NCBI RefSeq assembly: GCF_900114825.1
Contig: NZ_FOUI01000001.1
Location: 186,001 to 250,000 of the forward strand
DNA length: 64,000 nt
Source: Halopseudomonas yangmingensis
GTDB taxonomy: Bacteria; Pseudomonadota; Gammaproteobacteria; Pseudomonadales; Pseudomonadaceae
Reading direction: 5' to 3'
Below are positions 8,427-17,670 of this stretch, piece by piece. Every line of letters begins with the position of its first letter. Position 1 is the first letter of the stretch. Below the pieces are notes generated by a model that was given only the letters and a program-made list of their open reading frames with translations, had not been told where the DNA came from and made no database searches. The position numbers and the translations under genes were made by a program.

Positions 8427-9403
8427 GCGCGGCGCTCCTTCCATACCAGCCAGATAAACAGCGGTGCGCCGATCAGCGCGGTGAGCACGCCCAGCTTGAG
8501 TTCGCGGCCGGGCGGCAGCTGACGCACCCCGATGTCAGCCAGACAGACCAGCGTGGCACCGGCCAGCGCCGCCGGGATCAGCAGGCGATCTGGCCGGTGG
8601 CGCAGCAGGGGGCGCAGCAGGTGAGGAATCACCAGGCCGACAAAGCCGATGCCGCCGGCCACCGCCACCGCCGAGCCTACCAGCAAGGCCGAGCCGAGCA
8701 CTACCAGCAGGCTGCCGCGGCGATAATTCAGGCCCATGCTGCGTGCCGTTTCATCGCCCAAGCTGAGGGCGGCCAGTAGCCGGCGCTGCGACAGCACCAG
8801 TGCACCGCCGGCCAGTAGTCCCGGCAGCAGCAGCCACAGGTGCTGCAGACCGCGCTCGGATACCGAGCCCAGCAGCCAGAACACCAGCTCCTGCATGGCA
8901 AAGGGGTTGGGCGCAAAATTCAGCACTGCGGCCAGTGCCGCGCCGCTCAGGGTAGAGATCGCCAGTCCGGCCATGATCACCATGTGCGCACGGGCGCTGC
9001 CGGCCAGCCCGAGCATCAGCAGCAGCGCCAGCGCCGCGCCTATCAGACCGGCGACACTGGGTGCGGCGCTGCCGAGGCCCGGCAACAGGCCGAAATAGAA
9101 CACGCTGGCGGCGCCGAGTGCCGCGCCCTGGGTGGCGCCGGTCAGACTGGGGTCGGCCAGCGGGTTGCGCAGCAGCCCCTGCAGTGCTGCCCCGCTCAGG
9201 CCGAGGGCGGCGCCGACGCTGAGCGCCAGCAGGGTGCGTGGCAGACGGATGTCGCCGATCACCATGGCCGCCAGGCTGCTGTCGCCACGCAGCCAGTCGA
9301 GCAAGCCCTGCAGCGGATTGACCGTGGCACTGCCGAGCGCCAGCGAGGCCAGCGCCACCAGCAGCATCAGCAGGCCCAGGGCCGGGGTTACTAGTCGATC
9401 CAT
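8423..9403 (-). CDS. btuC: FecCD-type ABC permease for cobalamin uptake, BtuC-like
   Basis: Inner-membrane permease of the vitamin B12 importer. About ten hydrophobic segments are spread over 326 residues; conserved FecCD/BtuC stretches include LPRTLLALSVGAALGLSGAA, RNPLADPSLTG and GGIGFVGLVIPHLLR. The start at 9403 gives a normal N-terminal membrane helix; it overlaps the end of the binding-protein gene by 13 bp, and the stop overlaps btuD by 4 bp. The order btuB-btuF-btuC-btuD on one strand downstream of a cobalamin riboswitch makes the substrate assignment strong. Confidence 0.88.
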   Translation of the reverse strand: MDRLVTPALGLLMLLVALASLALGSATVNPLQGLLDWLRGDSSLAAMVIGDIRLPRTLLALSVGAALGLSGAALQGLLRNPLADPSLTGATQGAALGAASVFYFGLLPGLGSAAPSVAGLIGAALALLLMLGLAGSARAHMVIMAGLAISTLSGAALAAVLNFAPNPFAMQELVFWLLGSVSERGLQHLWLLLPGLLAGGALVLSQRRLLAALSLGDETARSMGLNYRRGSLLVVLGSALLVGSAVAVAGGIGFVGLVIPHLLRPLLRHRPDRLLIPAALAGATLVCLADIGVRQLPPGRELKLGVLTALIGAPLFIWLVWKERRA

Positions 9404-10200
9404 TGCGCGAGTTGCCTTGTCAGTTCCCAGGTCCAGGGGCCGGGGCATTGCCAGCGCCAGTAGTCGGTAGTCAGCCAGCGGTCGGCGGCAATGCCCTGGC
9501 GCAGTACCGGGTGTTCGGCAAACTGGTTGGCCAGTGCTCGGTGTTCCGGTGCGGCAAAGAGTATGGCATCCGGCGGGTCGCTGGCGAGCTGTTCCAGATC
9601 CAGTCGCTGGTGGCCGGGGCGCTGCAGGTGATTGCGCCAGCCGGCCTGTTCGATGATCTGGTGTTCAAAGGTGCCGCTGCCGGTGCCTATGCCGTTGGCG
9701 CCGAGCAGCAGCAGCCGAGGTGCATCGGCGGCCGGCCGGTTGGTTGGGGGCAGCGCGGCGGCCAGTGCCGGGTCCTTGCCCAGCAGGCTGAGCAGCCGGC
9801 GTTCGTAGTCGACCACCTCGGCCAGGGTCTGCGGCAGCGCCAGTACCTCGACCCGCAGGCCCAGTTCACTGAGGCGCTGGCGCAGCATCAGGGCGCTGTA
9901 CTGGCCAACCAGCACCAGATCCGGTTGCAGCTGCACAACCTGTTCCAGCGAGCCGTCATGCATTGGCCAGTGCTCGCCGATCCAGTGCACCGGGTAGCGC
10001 CGGTGCAAGGGCGAGAGGGCCGCCACCTGTTGCGGGTCGGCATGCCAGACCAGCGACCAGTCCATGCACAGGTCCAGCGATACCACCCGCTGGGGTGTGT
10101 CGCTGGCGGCAGGCAGTGTCAGCAGCATCAGCAGCCCGCCAAGCAGCCGGCGCAGGAAAGCGCGGCTGCTCAGGCTGGCGGGCGACTGCAGCGGCTGCAT
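9391..10200 (-). CDS. btuF: Periplasmic cobalamin-binding protein, BtuF-like
   Basis: Substrate-binding component of the B12 importer, class III periplasmic binding fold. The 269 residues begin with a signal peptide containing twin arginines in a weak context and a hydrophobic run (RAFLRRLLGGLLMLLTLPAASD), then RVVSLDLCMDWSL, LEQVVQLQPDLVLVGQY and LLLLGANGIGTGSGTF as in BtuF. The start at 10200 was chosen because it lies one base after the btuB stop; an earlier ATG at 10272 would overlap btuB and spoil the signal peptide. Confidence 0.85.
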   Translation of the reverse strand: MQPLQSPASLSSRAFLRRLLGGLLMLLTLPAASDTPQRVVSLDLCMDWSLVWHADPQQVAALSPLHRRYPVHWIGEHWPMHDGSLEQVVQLQPDLVLVGQYSALMLRQRLSELGLRVEVLALPQTLAEVVDYERRLLSLLGKDPALAAALPPTNRPAADAPRLLLLGANGIGTGSGTFEHQIIEQAGWRNHLQRPGHQRLDLEQLASDPPDAILFAAPEHRALANQFAEHPVLRQGIAADRWLTTDYWRWQCPGPWTWELTRQLAQWID

Positions 10201-10201
10201 C

Positions 10202-12121
10202 TCAGAGCGCCGGGGTCCAGGTGACGCCGAGCATGAGACTGGCGCGCGGTTCGCGGTAGCCGAAGTTTTCACCCTGATAGTTGTACACCAGACGGCTGTA
10301 ATCCTTGTCCAGTACGTTGCTCAGCTTCAGGTCCAGTGCCAGTTCGCTGCTGGCCTGCCAGCCGGCACGCAGGTCGAGGGTGGCATAGCCGGGCAGGGTG
10401 ATGTCGTTGCCCTTGTCGCCATAGCTGTTGCTGACCGCCTTGAGGCTGGCGCCGAACGACAGCGCGCCGACATCCCGGTCCATATCCAGATTAAGGGTAC
10501 GCCGCGCCCGGTTGCTCAGGGTGTGGCCGCTGTCGCGGTTGCGCGGATCAATCAGACTCACGCCCAGACTGCCCTGCCAGCCGAACAGCTGTTGGTGCAG
10601 GCTGGCCTCGACCCCCTGGATACGCGCCCGTTCGACGTTCTCCATGGTGCTGGTCCAGGTTACCGGATCGCTGACAAAACTGATCAGGTCACGGAAATCG
10701 GTACGGAACAGCGAGGCTTCCAGGCGGGTCTGCGGGCCCAGCTGGCTGCGCCAGAGCAGTTCGTAGTTGCGCGATTTTTCCGGTTTCAGGTCGGGATTGC
10801 CGCTGTAGCCAAAGTCCAGTGGCCAGTACAGGTCGGCAAAGGTTGGTGTGCGAAAGCCTTCCGAGTAGCCCAGGGTCAGCTGGTTCTGCGCGTTCAGCTG
10901 CAGGGTTAGCGCGGCATTCGCGGTGTTTTCGTGGCCGAACTGCTGGTTGTCGTCATGCCGCAGGCCAAGCTCGGTGGCAAAGCCGTCCTGTTGCAGGCTG
11001 TGCTGCACGAACAGCGCGCGGTTGTAACGGTTGCTACGGGTGAAGTCGTTGCTGCTGCGTACCTTGTCGTTCAGGTAGTCGGCACCCAGGCGCAGGGTCT
11101 GGCGATCTGACAGGGTCAGGGTGTTCAGCCAGTTCAGCGAATCGCGGTAGCTATTGTTGACGGTGCTGCCGGGGAACAGCTTGTCGAAGTTTTCCTGCTT
11201 GTCCTCGCTGTGTCCGAGCTCAAGGCGGCTGCGCCAGTCGGCACCGGGTTGCAGTTCCAGGTAGGCGCTGCTGCTGTTGACGGCGAAGCGGTCCCAGTTG
11301 CTGGCCGGTACGCTGGCACCAAACGGCGGTACGCTGGGGTCCCAGCGACCGAAGGGGTTGTCGATTTCCGTGGTACCGCGCTGGTCGAGCAGGTTCAGGC
11401 CGGCCTCGACGCCGTTGGCGAAGCTGTGGCTCAGGCTGAAGGCCAGCGAACGGTTGCGGTAGGCATCGTGGTCGGCATCGCTGGCAAAGGAGTCGCGGGT
11501 GCGGTCGAAGCCGGCGCTTTCCTCCAGACTGGCGCTTAGGTGGTAGCGGGTGGCGGCATCGCCGCCGGACAGGCCGAGGCTGCGTTCCCAGGTGCCTTTG
11601 CTGCCACCGGCCAGCCGTACATAGGGCTGCAGGCCCGGGCCGTCACCACGCCGGGTGAAGATCTGCACCACGCCGCCCATGGCATCGGCGCCATAGATGG
11701 CCGAGCGGGCACCGCGCAACACTTCCACCCGCTCAATCTGGTCGACCGTCAGGTATTGCAGGCTGGCGCCCCCGGCAGTGGCCGAGCCGACGCGCACGCC
11801 GTCGATCAGGATCAGCGTCTGCGCCGTGCTGGTGCCACGGATATACAGGCCGTAGACTGCGCCACGACCACCGTAGCTGGCCACCTGTACGCCGGGTACG
11901 TGGGTCAGTAGTTCCTGCACGCTGGCCGGGCGCAGGCGTTCGATATCGGCCCGGGTGAACACGCTGTTGGCCACCGGGCTTTGATCGCGTTGCTGCAGAT
12001 CGCGGTTGGCGGTGATCAGGGTTTCCGAGAGTTTCAGCGCCTGTTCGCGCTGGTTGCCTGGATTGGCCACAGCCAGTGGTGGCAGCAGTGCCAGGGCAAG
12101 GGTGATTCGGGACAGTTTCAT
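10202..12121 (-). CDS. btuB: TonB-dependent vitamin B12 outer-membrane receptor
   Basis: Outer-membrane beta-barrel that takes up cobalamin using TonB energy. The 639 residues start with a signal peptide (MKLSRITLALALLPPLAVA), followed by a plug domain with SVQELLTHVPGVQV, LIDGVRVGSATAGG and EVLRGARSAIYGADAMGGVVQI, and then the barrel ending in a C-terminal aromatic-poor strand LGVTWTPAL. It heads the operon and lies directly downstream of the cobalamin riboswitch, so expression should fall when B12 is plentiful. Confidence 0.93.
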   Translation of the reverse strand: MKLSRITLALALLPPLAVANPGNQREQALKLSETLITANRDLQQRDQSPVANSVFTRADIERLRPASVQELLTHVPGVQVASYGGRGAVYGLYIRGTSTAQTLILIDGVRVGSATAGGASLQYLTVDQIERVEVLRGARSAIYGADAMGGVVQIFTRRGDGPGLQPYVRLAGGSKGTWERSLGLSGGDAATRYHLSASLEESAGFDRTRDSFASDADHDAYRNRSLAFSLSHSFANGVEAGLNLLDQRGTTEIDNPFGRWDPSVPPFGASVPASNWDRFAVNSSSAYLELQPGADWRSRLELGHSEDKQENFDKLFPGSTVNNSYRDSLNWLNTLTLSDRQTLRLGADYLNDKVRSSNDFTRSNRYNRALFVQHSLQQDGFATELGLRHDDNQQFGHENTANAALTLQLNAQNQLTLGYSEGFRTPTFADLYWPLDFGYSGNPDLKPEKSRNYELLWRSQLGPQTRLEASLFRTDFRDLISFVSDPVTWTSTMENVERARIQGVEASLHQQLFGWQGSLGVSLIDPRNRDSGHTLSNRARRTLNLDMDRDVGALSFGASLKAVSNSYGDKGNDITLPGYATLDLRAGWQASSELALDLKLSNVLDKDYSRLVYNYQGENFGYREPRASLMLGVTWTPAL

Positions 12122-12235
12122 GCAATAGCCTCAAAAGATGAAAAAACTTTTGAGGAGGGCGGACAAGCGGCGCACTGGCACTGGAAGCACGGGCACGGCA
12201 CTTGACGGTGATGCCCTCCGCAACACCAGTCGAAA

Positions 12236-12430
12236 TCCGTGCAGGCCGGTCTCCGGACTCTTGACGCTCATCCGCTGACCTTCCCATGCCATGGCACAGT
12301 GGTGTGGAGCGGACGCCGACGGATCGGGGTCAATTACCGTTGCGGGGGCAGTGTCGGGATTGATTTCGCAAAATCTCACCGACTTCTCGTTTCATGCCTT
12401 TCAAGGCACACCTGCACGAAGAGCGCCGGC
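12236..12430 (-). promoter_or_regulatory. Cobalamin (B12) riboswitch upstream of btuB
   Basis: On the minus strand the leader contains the conserved B12 box (AGTCCGGAGACCGGCC, at about 12,244-12,259) and the CTGCCCCCGCAACGGTAA core at about 12,333-12,350, preceded by helices expected for an adenosyl/hydroxocobalamin riboswitch. It lies about 115 bp upstream of the btuB start on the same strand. The edges are estimates from the conserved blocks rather than from a covariance model. Confidence 0.93.
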
Positions 12431-12533
12431 ATCTTACGCCCTGGGCTGGCCCGGTTCAAGGAACAATGTCCCGCCAGCACTGGCGCGAATTCCTGCTGTG
12501 CTAGGCTAGACAGCCTGATTATGGAATGCCGTA

Positions 12534-13178
12534 ATGCCCGAATACCGCCAGTCAGACGCCTTTCTGCATACCCTGCCGGCGCCGCTACAGGATTATCCGC
12601 AATGGCATCGCGGGCGCACACGCTATGCCCTGTGGATGCTGCCGGTGGACTGCCCACTGCTGTTGCGGCATCTGCAGCTGCTGCAGCGGGAGCTGGCCGA
12701 TCTGCTGCATCCGACCCGCCGCCAGCCGCATGTGACCCTGTTTGTCTGTGGTTTCGAGCAGTCGCAGCGGCGCTTTGATGACGACTTTACCCCGGCACAA
12801 CGAAATGCCCAGCGAGCGGCGCTAAGCCAGATGCTGGACGCACCCGCCTGCCTGCAACTGGGTGAGCCGGACAGTTTTGCCAGTGCCGCCTTTTTGTCGC
12901 TGCAGGATCCGCAGGGCTGGCTGCCGCGCTGGCGTGCGGCCTTGTCGCGGCATGCCGATGAGGTGCGCCAAAGCACCTATGTACCCCACCTGACCCTCGG
13001 GCTGTATCGCCGGCGCATCAGTCGCGAACAGTTGTGCGAGCGTCTGGCGGCCTTGCCAGCAGCACCGCACAGCCGCTTGCCGGTGAGTCGGCTGGTCTAT
13101 GCACGCTATGCCGCGCGGGATCTGTTCGGGCCGCTGCACACCCGTCTCAGTCTGCCCCTGCCGGTGGATGATTTGTAG
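12534..13178 (+). CDS. 2H phosphoesterase / 2'-5' RNA ligase-like protein
   Basis: 214-residue protein with the two HxT-type motifs of the 2H phosphoesterase superfamily: PHVTLFV at about residue 62 and PHLTLGLY at about 155. Members include 2'-5' RNA ligases and cyclic phosphodiesterases acting on RNA ends; the biological substrate is usually unknown. It reads away from the riboswitch and toward ppa, with a shared bidirectional terminator after it. Assignment to the superfamily is good; activity is inferred. Confidence 0.7.
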   Translation: MPEYRQSDAFLHTLPAPLQDYPQWHRGRTRYALWMLPVDCPLLLRHLQLLQRELADLLHPTRRQPHVTLFVCGFEQSQRRFDDDFTPAQRNAQRAALSQMLDAPACLQLGEPDSFASAAFLSLQDPQGWLPRWRAALSRHADEVRQSTYVPHLTLGLYRRRISREQLCERLAALPAAPHSRLPVSRLVYARYAARDLFGPLHTRLSLPLPVDDL

Positions 13179-13186
13179 TTGGGCAC

Positions 13187-13218
13187 AAAAAAAGCCGGCC
13201 TTGTGGGCCGGCTTCTTT
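13187..13218. terminator. Bidirectional rho-independent terminator
   Basis: A GC stem (AAGCCGGCC / GGGCCGGCTT) with a TTGT loop is flanked by seven A residues on the left and a short T-rich run on the right. It sits between the convergent 2H phosphoesterase and ppa genes and should serve both; the run of A on the plus strand gives a good U-tract for ppa. Confidence 0.85.
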
Positions 13219-13278
13219 CGGGTGCCCTGACCGCTGGCTGCCAGGGCAGACAGGGGACAGGGCACCGTGGCAGAACAC

Positions 13279-13806
13279 TTATTTTTGGTAAGCGTTGACT
13301 GCCTTGACGATTTCCGCACGGGCTTCGTCGGCGTTGCCCCAGCGGTCGATCTTCACCCACTTGCCGGGCTCCAGATCCTTGTAGTTCTCGAAGAAATGCT
13401 GGATCTGCTGAATCAGCAGTTCCGGCAGGTCGGTGTATTCCTTGATATCGCGATACAGCGCGCTGAGCTTGTCATGCGGAACCGCAATCAGCTTGGCATC
13501 ACCGCCGCCATCATCGGTCATGTGCAGCACGCCAACCGGACGCGCACGGATCACGGCGCCGGGAGTGACCGGGTGCGGAGTGACTACCAGCACATCCAGC
13601 GGGTCGCCGTCATCGGCCAGGGTGTTGGGGATGTAGCCGTAGTTGGCCGGGTAGAACATCGGTGTAGCCATGAAACGGTCGACGAACAGGGTGCTGCTGT
13701 CCTTGTCGATCTCGTACTTGATCGGCGCATGGTTGGCCGGGATCTCGATGGCGACATAGATGTCGTTGGGGATGTCCTTGCCGGCGGGGATCTGGTCGTA
13801 GCTCAT
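13279..13806 (-). CDS. ppa: Inorganic pyrophosphatase (family I)
   Basis: Soluble Mg2+-dependent enzyme that hydrolyses pyrophosphate to drive biosynthetic reactions. The 175 residues match the bacterial family I length. Motifs include the substrate-binding region [17 protein letters not shown], the metal-binding signature [10 protein letters not shown] (about 66-75) and [11 protein letters not shown]. It is the last core gene before the island: its start is about 130 bp from the left attachment repeat, so the island entry left the gene and its upstream region mostly intact. Confidence 0.96.
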   Translation of the reverse strand: MSYDQIPAGKDIPNDIYVAIEIPANHAPIKYEIDKDSSTLFVDRFMATPMFYPANYGYIPNTLADDGDPLDVLVVTPHPVTPGAVIRARPVGVLHMTDDGGGDAKLIAVPHDKLSALYRDIKEYTDLPELLIQQIQHFFENYKDLEPGKWVKIDRWGNADEARAEIVKAVNAYQK

Positions 13807-13933
13807 GGGTCACCTGGTGGGCATGTGAAAACTGGGGCGCGATTATAGGGGCAGACGCGGCGGATACCAAGCAAAACCGCTTGGACCTTGGTCGTAGAAC
13901 GGGTGTGATGCAGAAGGAGAATCTCGAGAGTGC

Positions 13934-13951
13934 TGGAGCGGGTGAAGGGAA
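13934..13951. repeat. Left attachment site, 18-bp copy of tRNA-Gly 3' end
   Basis: TGGAGCGGGTGAAGGGAA is identical over 18 bp to the 3' end of the tRNA-Gly gene at the right edge (59,980-59,997). No tRNA body surrounds this copy, so it is the orphan junction created by integration. Confidence 0.9.
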
Positions 13952-14199
13952 CAGCACCCGGTCGCTAACTCGTTTATTACGAACGTTTTTTCCGATCCAA
14001 GCGTCACGGAATGGACTCGATTGTGGACTCAAGTCTTCGGCCTGGTCAACGCAGGCCGTTGCGGGTGATCCAAAGCGAGCCAAGCACATCCATCAACAGC
14101 CAGAGCATCGGATTTCATACCGAAGTCTATCTGTCCACTGGCACATCACGCCACAGGCCGCTACGGACAGGTGAGCTGCGTCCTCAAAGGATTGACTCA
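13952..14199. other. Island left edge, no gene seen
   Basis: About 250 bp between the left attachment repeat and the first island gene. Only short unsupported reading frames are present and none resembles a known protein. It may contain recombination or promoter sequences of the element, but I can see no specific motif. Confidence 0.5.
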
Positions 14200-15096
14200 T
14201 CATCGACAGGCCCGGTCCCGCCCGCCTTTCGCCCGCTCGATGAACCGCTTCATGGGCTCCGAGGGTTCGCCCCGGCGGCGCAGCAGGTAGGTAGAGAGCA
14301 CCGGTGGGCTGCCGGCCAAGGGACGAATGGAGATGTCCGGGCGCTGTAGCGTCTGCACCTGCGAGGCGATGGCGAAGCCGATGCCGTAGCCGGCACCGAC
14401 CAGGGTCAGCATCACGCCCAGGCTGGTCACTTCATCGACCAGCTTGAGCGGCGTGCCTGCGTCCTGCAGCAGCGCTTGAATCTGATGGCGGCAGCCCGAT
14501 CCCGATTCGGGATGGCACAGAACCAGCGGGAACTTCAGGGCTTCGGCCAGCGGCACCTGCACGTGTGCCAGCAAGGGGTGGCGTGCGGGCACGATCACCG
14601 ACAGCGGATCGGTCCACACCGGCTCGGCGACGAGGCCATCATGTACCGCGTTTGACAACGCAAAGCCGATGTCCAGCAGATCGTCGTGCAGCGTCTTGAG
14701 CTGCTGCGCGAACGGCAGCTCGAAGACGCGAATCTCCATCTCGGGCTCCTCCTCGCGGCTGCGTGCCAGCAAGGTGGCGATGCGGGGCTGCGCCAGGCCG
14801 TCGCAGATCGCGATGCGCAGATGGCCCTGGTAGCCCTGTGCCGCCGCCTTGGCGCTCTTGACTGCCTGCTCCACGGTGGCCTGCACGCGCCGGCATTCGC
14901 CGAGGAACACCTGGCCGGCCCAGGTCAGCCGCGTCAGGCGTGTGCTGCGGTCGAACAACTGCACGCCAAGCTGGCTTTCTAGGTCGCGCATCGCACGTGA
15001 CACAGGCGATTGCTCGATGCCCAGACGCTCGGCTGCCCGGGCCAGATGCAGTTCTTCCGCGACTGCGATGAAGTAGCGCAGCAATCTGAAATCCAA
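14200..15096 (-). CDS. LysR family transcriptional regulator (island left edge)
   Basis: Regulator with an N-terminal winged helix (FRLLRYFIAVAEELHLARAAERLGIEQSPVSRAMRDLE, described in pieces) and the usual effector-binding domain with LRIAICDGLAQPRI and LVGAGYGIGFAIAS. I favour a TTG start at 15,096 because AGGAGG lies 5 bp upstream and the protein then begins DFRLLRYF as LysR proteins usually do; an upstream ATG at 15,156 would add about 20 acidic residues. It resembles the LysR gene at 51,197-52,087 in the same island. Target genes are unknown; the divergent TetR/exporter genes are candidates. Confidence 0.82.
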   Translation of the reverse strand: MDFRLLRYFIAVAEELHLARAAERLGIEQSPVSRAMRDLESQLGVQLFDRSTRLTRLTWAGQVFLGECRRVQATVEQAVKSAKAAAQGYQGHLRIAICDGLAQPRIATLLARSREEEPEMEIRVFELPFAQQLKTLHDDLLDIGFALSNAVHDGLVAEPVWTDPLSVIVPARHPLLAHVQVPLAEALKFPLVLCHPESGSGCRHQIQALLQDAGTPLKLVDEVTSLGVMLTLVGAGYGIGFAIASQVQTLQRPDISIRPLAGSPPVLSTYLLRRRGEPSEPMKRFIERAKGGRDRACR

Positions 15097-15345
15097 GGCC
15101 ACCTCCTGTTCGTCTTCTTCTGGTTCGGCCTCTCGGGCGCCAGCATCTCCATCCACATCCCGCCCACTTACGCCCCGCCAGGCTTGCGATGTGCCGGCGC
15201 CCTTCCGCCAATGAGGTGCGGAGGGCGACGTTTGCGCCCGCCAGAAATCGACCGTTGGCAGCCGTCTGAGATAGCAGTTCTGCTGTTCATCGAGACCTCT
15301 TTTTCGTGCTTCCCCTCTTGCGGTCTGGCTGCACAGTGGTAAGAT

Positions 15346-15359
15346 AGTAATAGATTACT
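15346..15359. promoter_or_regulatory. Perfect palindrome upstream of the TetR gene, likely operator
   Basis: AGTAAT-AG-ATTACT is a perfect inverted repeat ending 11 bp before the ATG of the TetR/CecR-like gene. TetR-family regulators usually bind such a site overlapping their own promoter, so this is the obvious autoregulatory operator for the exporter operon. Binding is inferred. Confidence 0.55.
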
Positions 15360-15370
15360 CACTTTTTGGG

Positions 15371-15988
15371 ATGCAAGCAATGAGCGGACACTCCAGGCAT
15401 CTACCGGCTGATGAGAGGCGCGCGGCCACCGTCGAGGCAGTGGTCGACTTGGCTGCCGAACAGAACCCCAGCGACATCACGACCACGGCCATCGCGCAGC
15501 GCATGGGGTTGACCCAGGGAGCACTGTTCCGTCACTTCCCGACTAAGGACGCAATCCTGCAGGCGGTGATGTCCTGGGTTACGGAACGCCTGCTCGCTCG
15601 AGTAGACAAGGCCGCAGAAGGTGCTACGTCCCCCCTCGCAGCTCTTGAAGCGATCTTCAAGACGCACATCGACTTCGTGGCCGAGCACCCGGGGGTGCCG
15701 AGGATGCTCTTCGGCGAATTACAGCGGCCGGGGGAGACCCTGCCCAAGCAAATGGTGCAGACCTTGACCCGTCAATATGGTGAGCGGTTGCGTCGACTGC
15801 TCGAAGCCGGTAAGGCGCGAAGCGAGCTGCATTCAGAACTGGATGTGGACGCGGCCGTCGTCTTGTTCATCGGCACAATTCAAGGGCTGGTGATGCAGTC
15901 GTTGCTGGCGGGCGATGTAGCACGCATCCGCCGCGACGCGCCAGCCGTGTTTGCCATCTATCTCCGTGGCATCACGCACACCCGATGA
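15371..15988 (+). CDS. TetR/AcrR family regulator, CecR (YbiH)-like
   Basis: 205-residue repressor-type protein. The N-terminal helix-turn-helix reads DITTTAIAQRMGLTQGALFRHFPTKDAIL (about 36-65), followed by a helical ligand/dimer domain. In E. coli the homologue CecR (YbiH) is encoded next to the ybhGFSR transporter genes and regulates them. The same order is kept here: TetR gene, small membrane protein, HlyD-type adaptor, fused ATPase, two permeases. The palindrome at 15,346-15,359 is the likely operator. Confidence 0.85.
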   Translation: MQAMSGHSRHLPADERRAATVEAVVDLAAEQNPSDITTTAIAQRMGLTQGALFRHFPTKDAILQAVMSWVTERLLARVDKAAEGATSPLAALEAIFKTHIDFVAEHPGVPRMLFGELQRPGETLPKQMVQTLTRQYGERLRRLLEAGKARSELHSELDVDAAVVLFIGTIQGLVMQSLLAGDVARIRRDAPAVFAIYLRGITHTR

Positions 15989-16175
15989 AACGCCTTCCAT
16001 CCTGCCGCCACGCAGTTCCTCGGTCAGCCGAGAGGCACACCACGGTCATGCGATCGCGTTGCGCCTCCAGCGCGAATCCGCGTCATTCAACACTCAGCCC
16101 GACCGCCCGGCGGAATGCACACGCACGCCGCGACGACGACGAAGGCCTGGGAGTTTCCCCGATCAAGTAAAGGCC

Positions 16176-16601
16176 ATGAAGATGACCACTCATCCACAAC
16201 GCAGCATCTGGCACTGGCTGATCTCCCTGCTTGCGATCGGCTTCGGTCTGCTCACTCTTCGGGAGGGCGGCGCCGTTCTGTTTGTCGACGGCGCGGCGCG
16301 CCAAGCCGCCGGCCACTATGTGCCCTTCGTGCTCTGGTTCAATTTTCTGGCCGGGTTCGCCTACATCGTCGCCGGCGTCGGCTTGTGGATGCGCCGGCGC
16401 TGGGCCGCGTGGTTAGCGATTGTCATCACGGTGGCGACCGCACTCGTGTTCCTCGCTTTCGGAGTGCATGTGGCTCTGGGTGGCGCCTGGGAGCGACGCA
16501 CGGTGGTCGCCATGACGCTGCGCACGTTGGTGTGGGCTGGCATAGCGGCCATCGCCTGGCGCCGGTCAGCGGCGAATGCGCCGGTCGCACGCGAGCACTG
16601 A
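16176..16601 (+). CDS. Small four-helix inner-membrane protein
   Basis: 141-residue hydrophobic protein with about four transmembrane segments (roughly 13-33, 50-70, 76-98, 112-130). The start at 16,176 is the ATG just before the first helix. No known family motif is recognised. It sits between the TetR regulator and the periplasmic adaptor gene, 27 bp before the latter, so it likely belongs to the exporter operon. E. coli ybhGFSR has no such gene in this position. Confidence 0.6.
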   Translation: MKMTTHPQRSIWHWLISLLAIGFGLLTLREGGAVLFVDGAARQAAGHYVPFVLWFNFLAGFAYIVAGVGLWMRRRWAAWLAIVITVATALVFLAFGVHVALGGAWERRTVVAMTLRTLVWAGIAAIAWRRSAANAPVAREH

Positions 16602-16628
16602 GCACCTTTATCCAGCGGAAACCCATCG

Positions 16629-17669
16629 ATGAAAACTCCAAACCTCCTCTTCAAGAAAACCCGTTGGGTCGTGATCGCCGTCGTCGTGCTCGCTCTTGGC
16701 GGCGCACTGGCGTTCTGGTTGTCGCGCGACCATGGACAACAAGATGCATTGCGCCTCTACGGCAACGTCGACATCCGCGAGGTGCAACTGGCCTTCCGTC
16801 AGCCCGGGCGCGTGATGCAAATGGCTTTCGATGAGGGCGATGCCGTCAGCGCGGGCGCGCGCCTGGCGGCGCTTGACGCGCAACCCTATCGGGAAGCACT
16901 TGCGGCAGCACAGGCCCAGGTGCAGGTGGCGCAGGCGGAACTGGCCAAGCTGCGCCGCGGTCTGCGACCGCAGGAAATCACCCAGGCGCGCGAAGCCCTC
17001 AGGCAGGCCCAGGCGCTCGCCACCGAGACCGAGCGCAATTTCCAGCGCCAGAGTGGCCTGCTGGCATCGGGCGCCAGCAGCCAGCGCACGGTCGATGCAG
17101 CCCGCACGGCGCGCGACCAGGCAGCCGCTGGCGTCGAAGCGGCCAAGGCGGCCCTGTCGCAAGCATCCGAAGGTTTTCGCAAGGAAGACATCGCCGCGGC
17201 AGAAGCTCGCCTTGCGGCCGCACAGGCTGCCGCAGCGCAAGCCACGACAGCCTTGGCGGACACCGAGTTGATGGCGCCCAGTAGCGGCACCGTCATCGCA
17301 CGAGTGCGGGAGCCCGGCAGCATGGTCGCAAGCCAGAGCGCGGTCTACAGCCTGAGCCTGGACAAGCCGGTTTACGTGCGCGCCTACGTGGGCGAGTCGG
17401 ACTTGGGGCGCATCGCTCCCGGTACTGTGGTGCGCGTCAAAAGCGATTCATCAGAGAAGGTCTATCGCGGCCAGATCGGCTTCATCTCGCCGCGCGCCGA
17501 GTTCACCCCCAAGACGGTGGAGACGACGGATTTGCGCACGGATCTGGTCTACCGCCTGCGCATCGTCATCGACGAAGCCGACAGCGATAGTGCCTTGCGC
17601 CAGGGCATGCCGGTGACGATCGAGGTCGATGCGAAAGCCGGCACCCGTATCCCGGCGGGGGAGCGTTGA
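16629..17669 (+). CDS. HlyD-family periplasmic adaptor, YbhG-like
   Basis: Membrane fusion protein linking an inner-membrane ABC exporter to an outer-membrane channel. The 346 residues have an N-terminal anchor (about 12-33), a beta barrel/lipoyl region with NVDIREVQLAFRQPGRV, a long alpha-helical hairpin rich in Ala and Gln (about 90-200), and the returning strands TVIARVREPGSMVASQ and VYVRAYVGESDLGRI. This is the standard YbhG/EmrA architecture. The ATPase gene begins 1 bp after its stop. Confidence 0.88.
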   Translation: MKTPNLLFKKTRWVVIAVVVLALGGALAFWLSRDHGQQDALRLYGNVDIREVQLAFRQPGRVMQMAFDEGDAVSAGARLAALDAQPYREALAAAQAQVQVAQAELAKLRRGLRPQEITQAREALRQAQALATETERNFQRQSGLLASGASSQRTVDAARTARDQAAAGVEAAKAALSQASEGFRKEDIAAAEARLAAAQAAAAQATTALADTELMAPSSGTVIARVREPGSMVASQSAVYSLSLDKPVYVRAYVGESDLGRIAPGTVVRVKSDSSEKVYRGQIGFISPRAEFTPKTVETTDLRTDLVYRLRIVIDEADSDSALRQGMPVTIEVDAKAGTRIPAGER

Positions 17670-17670
17670 A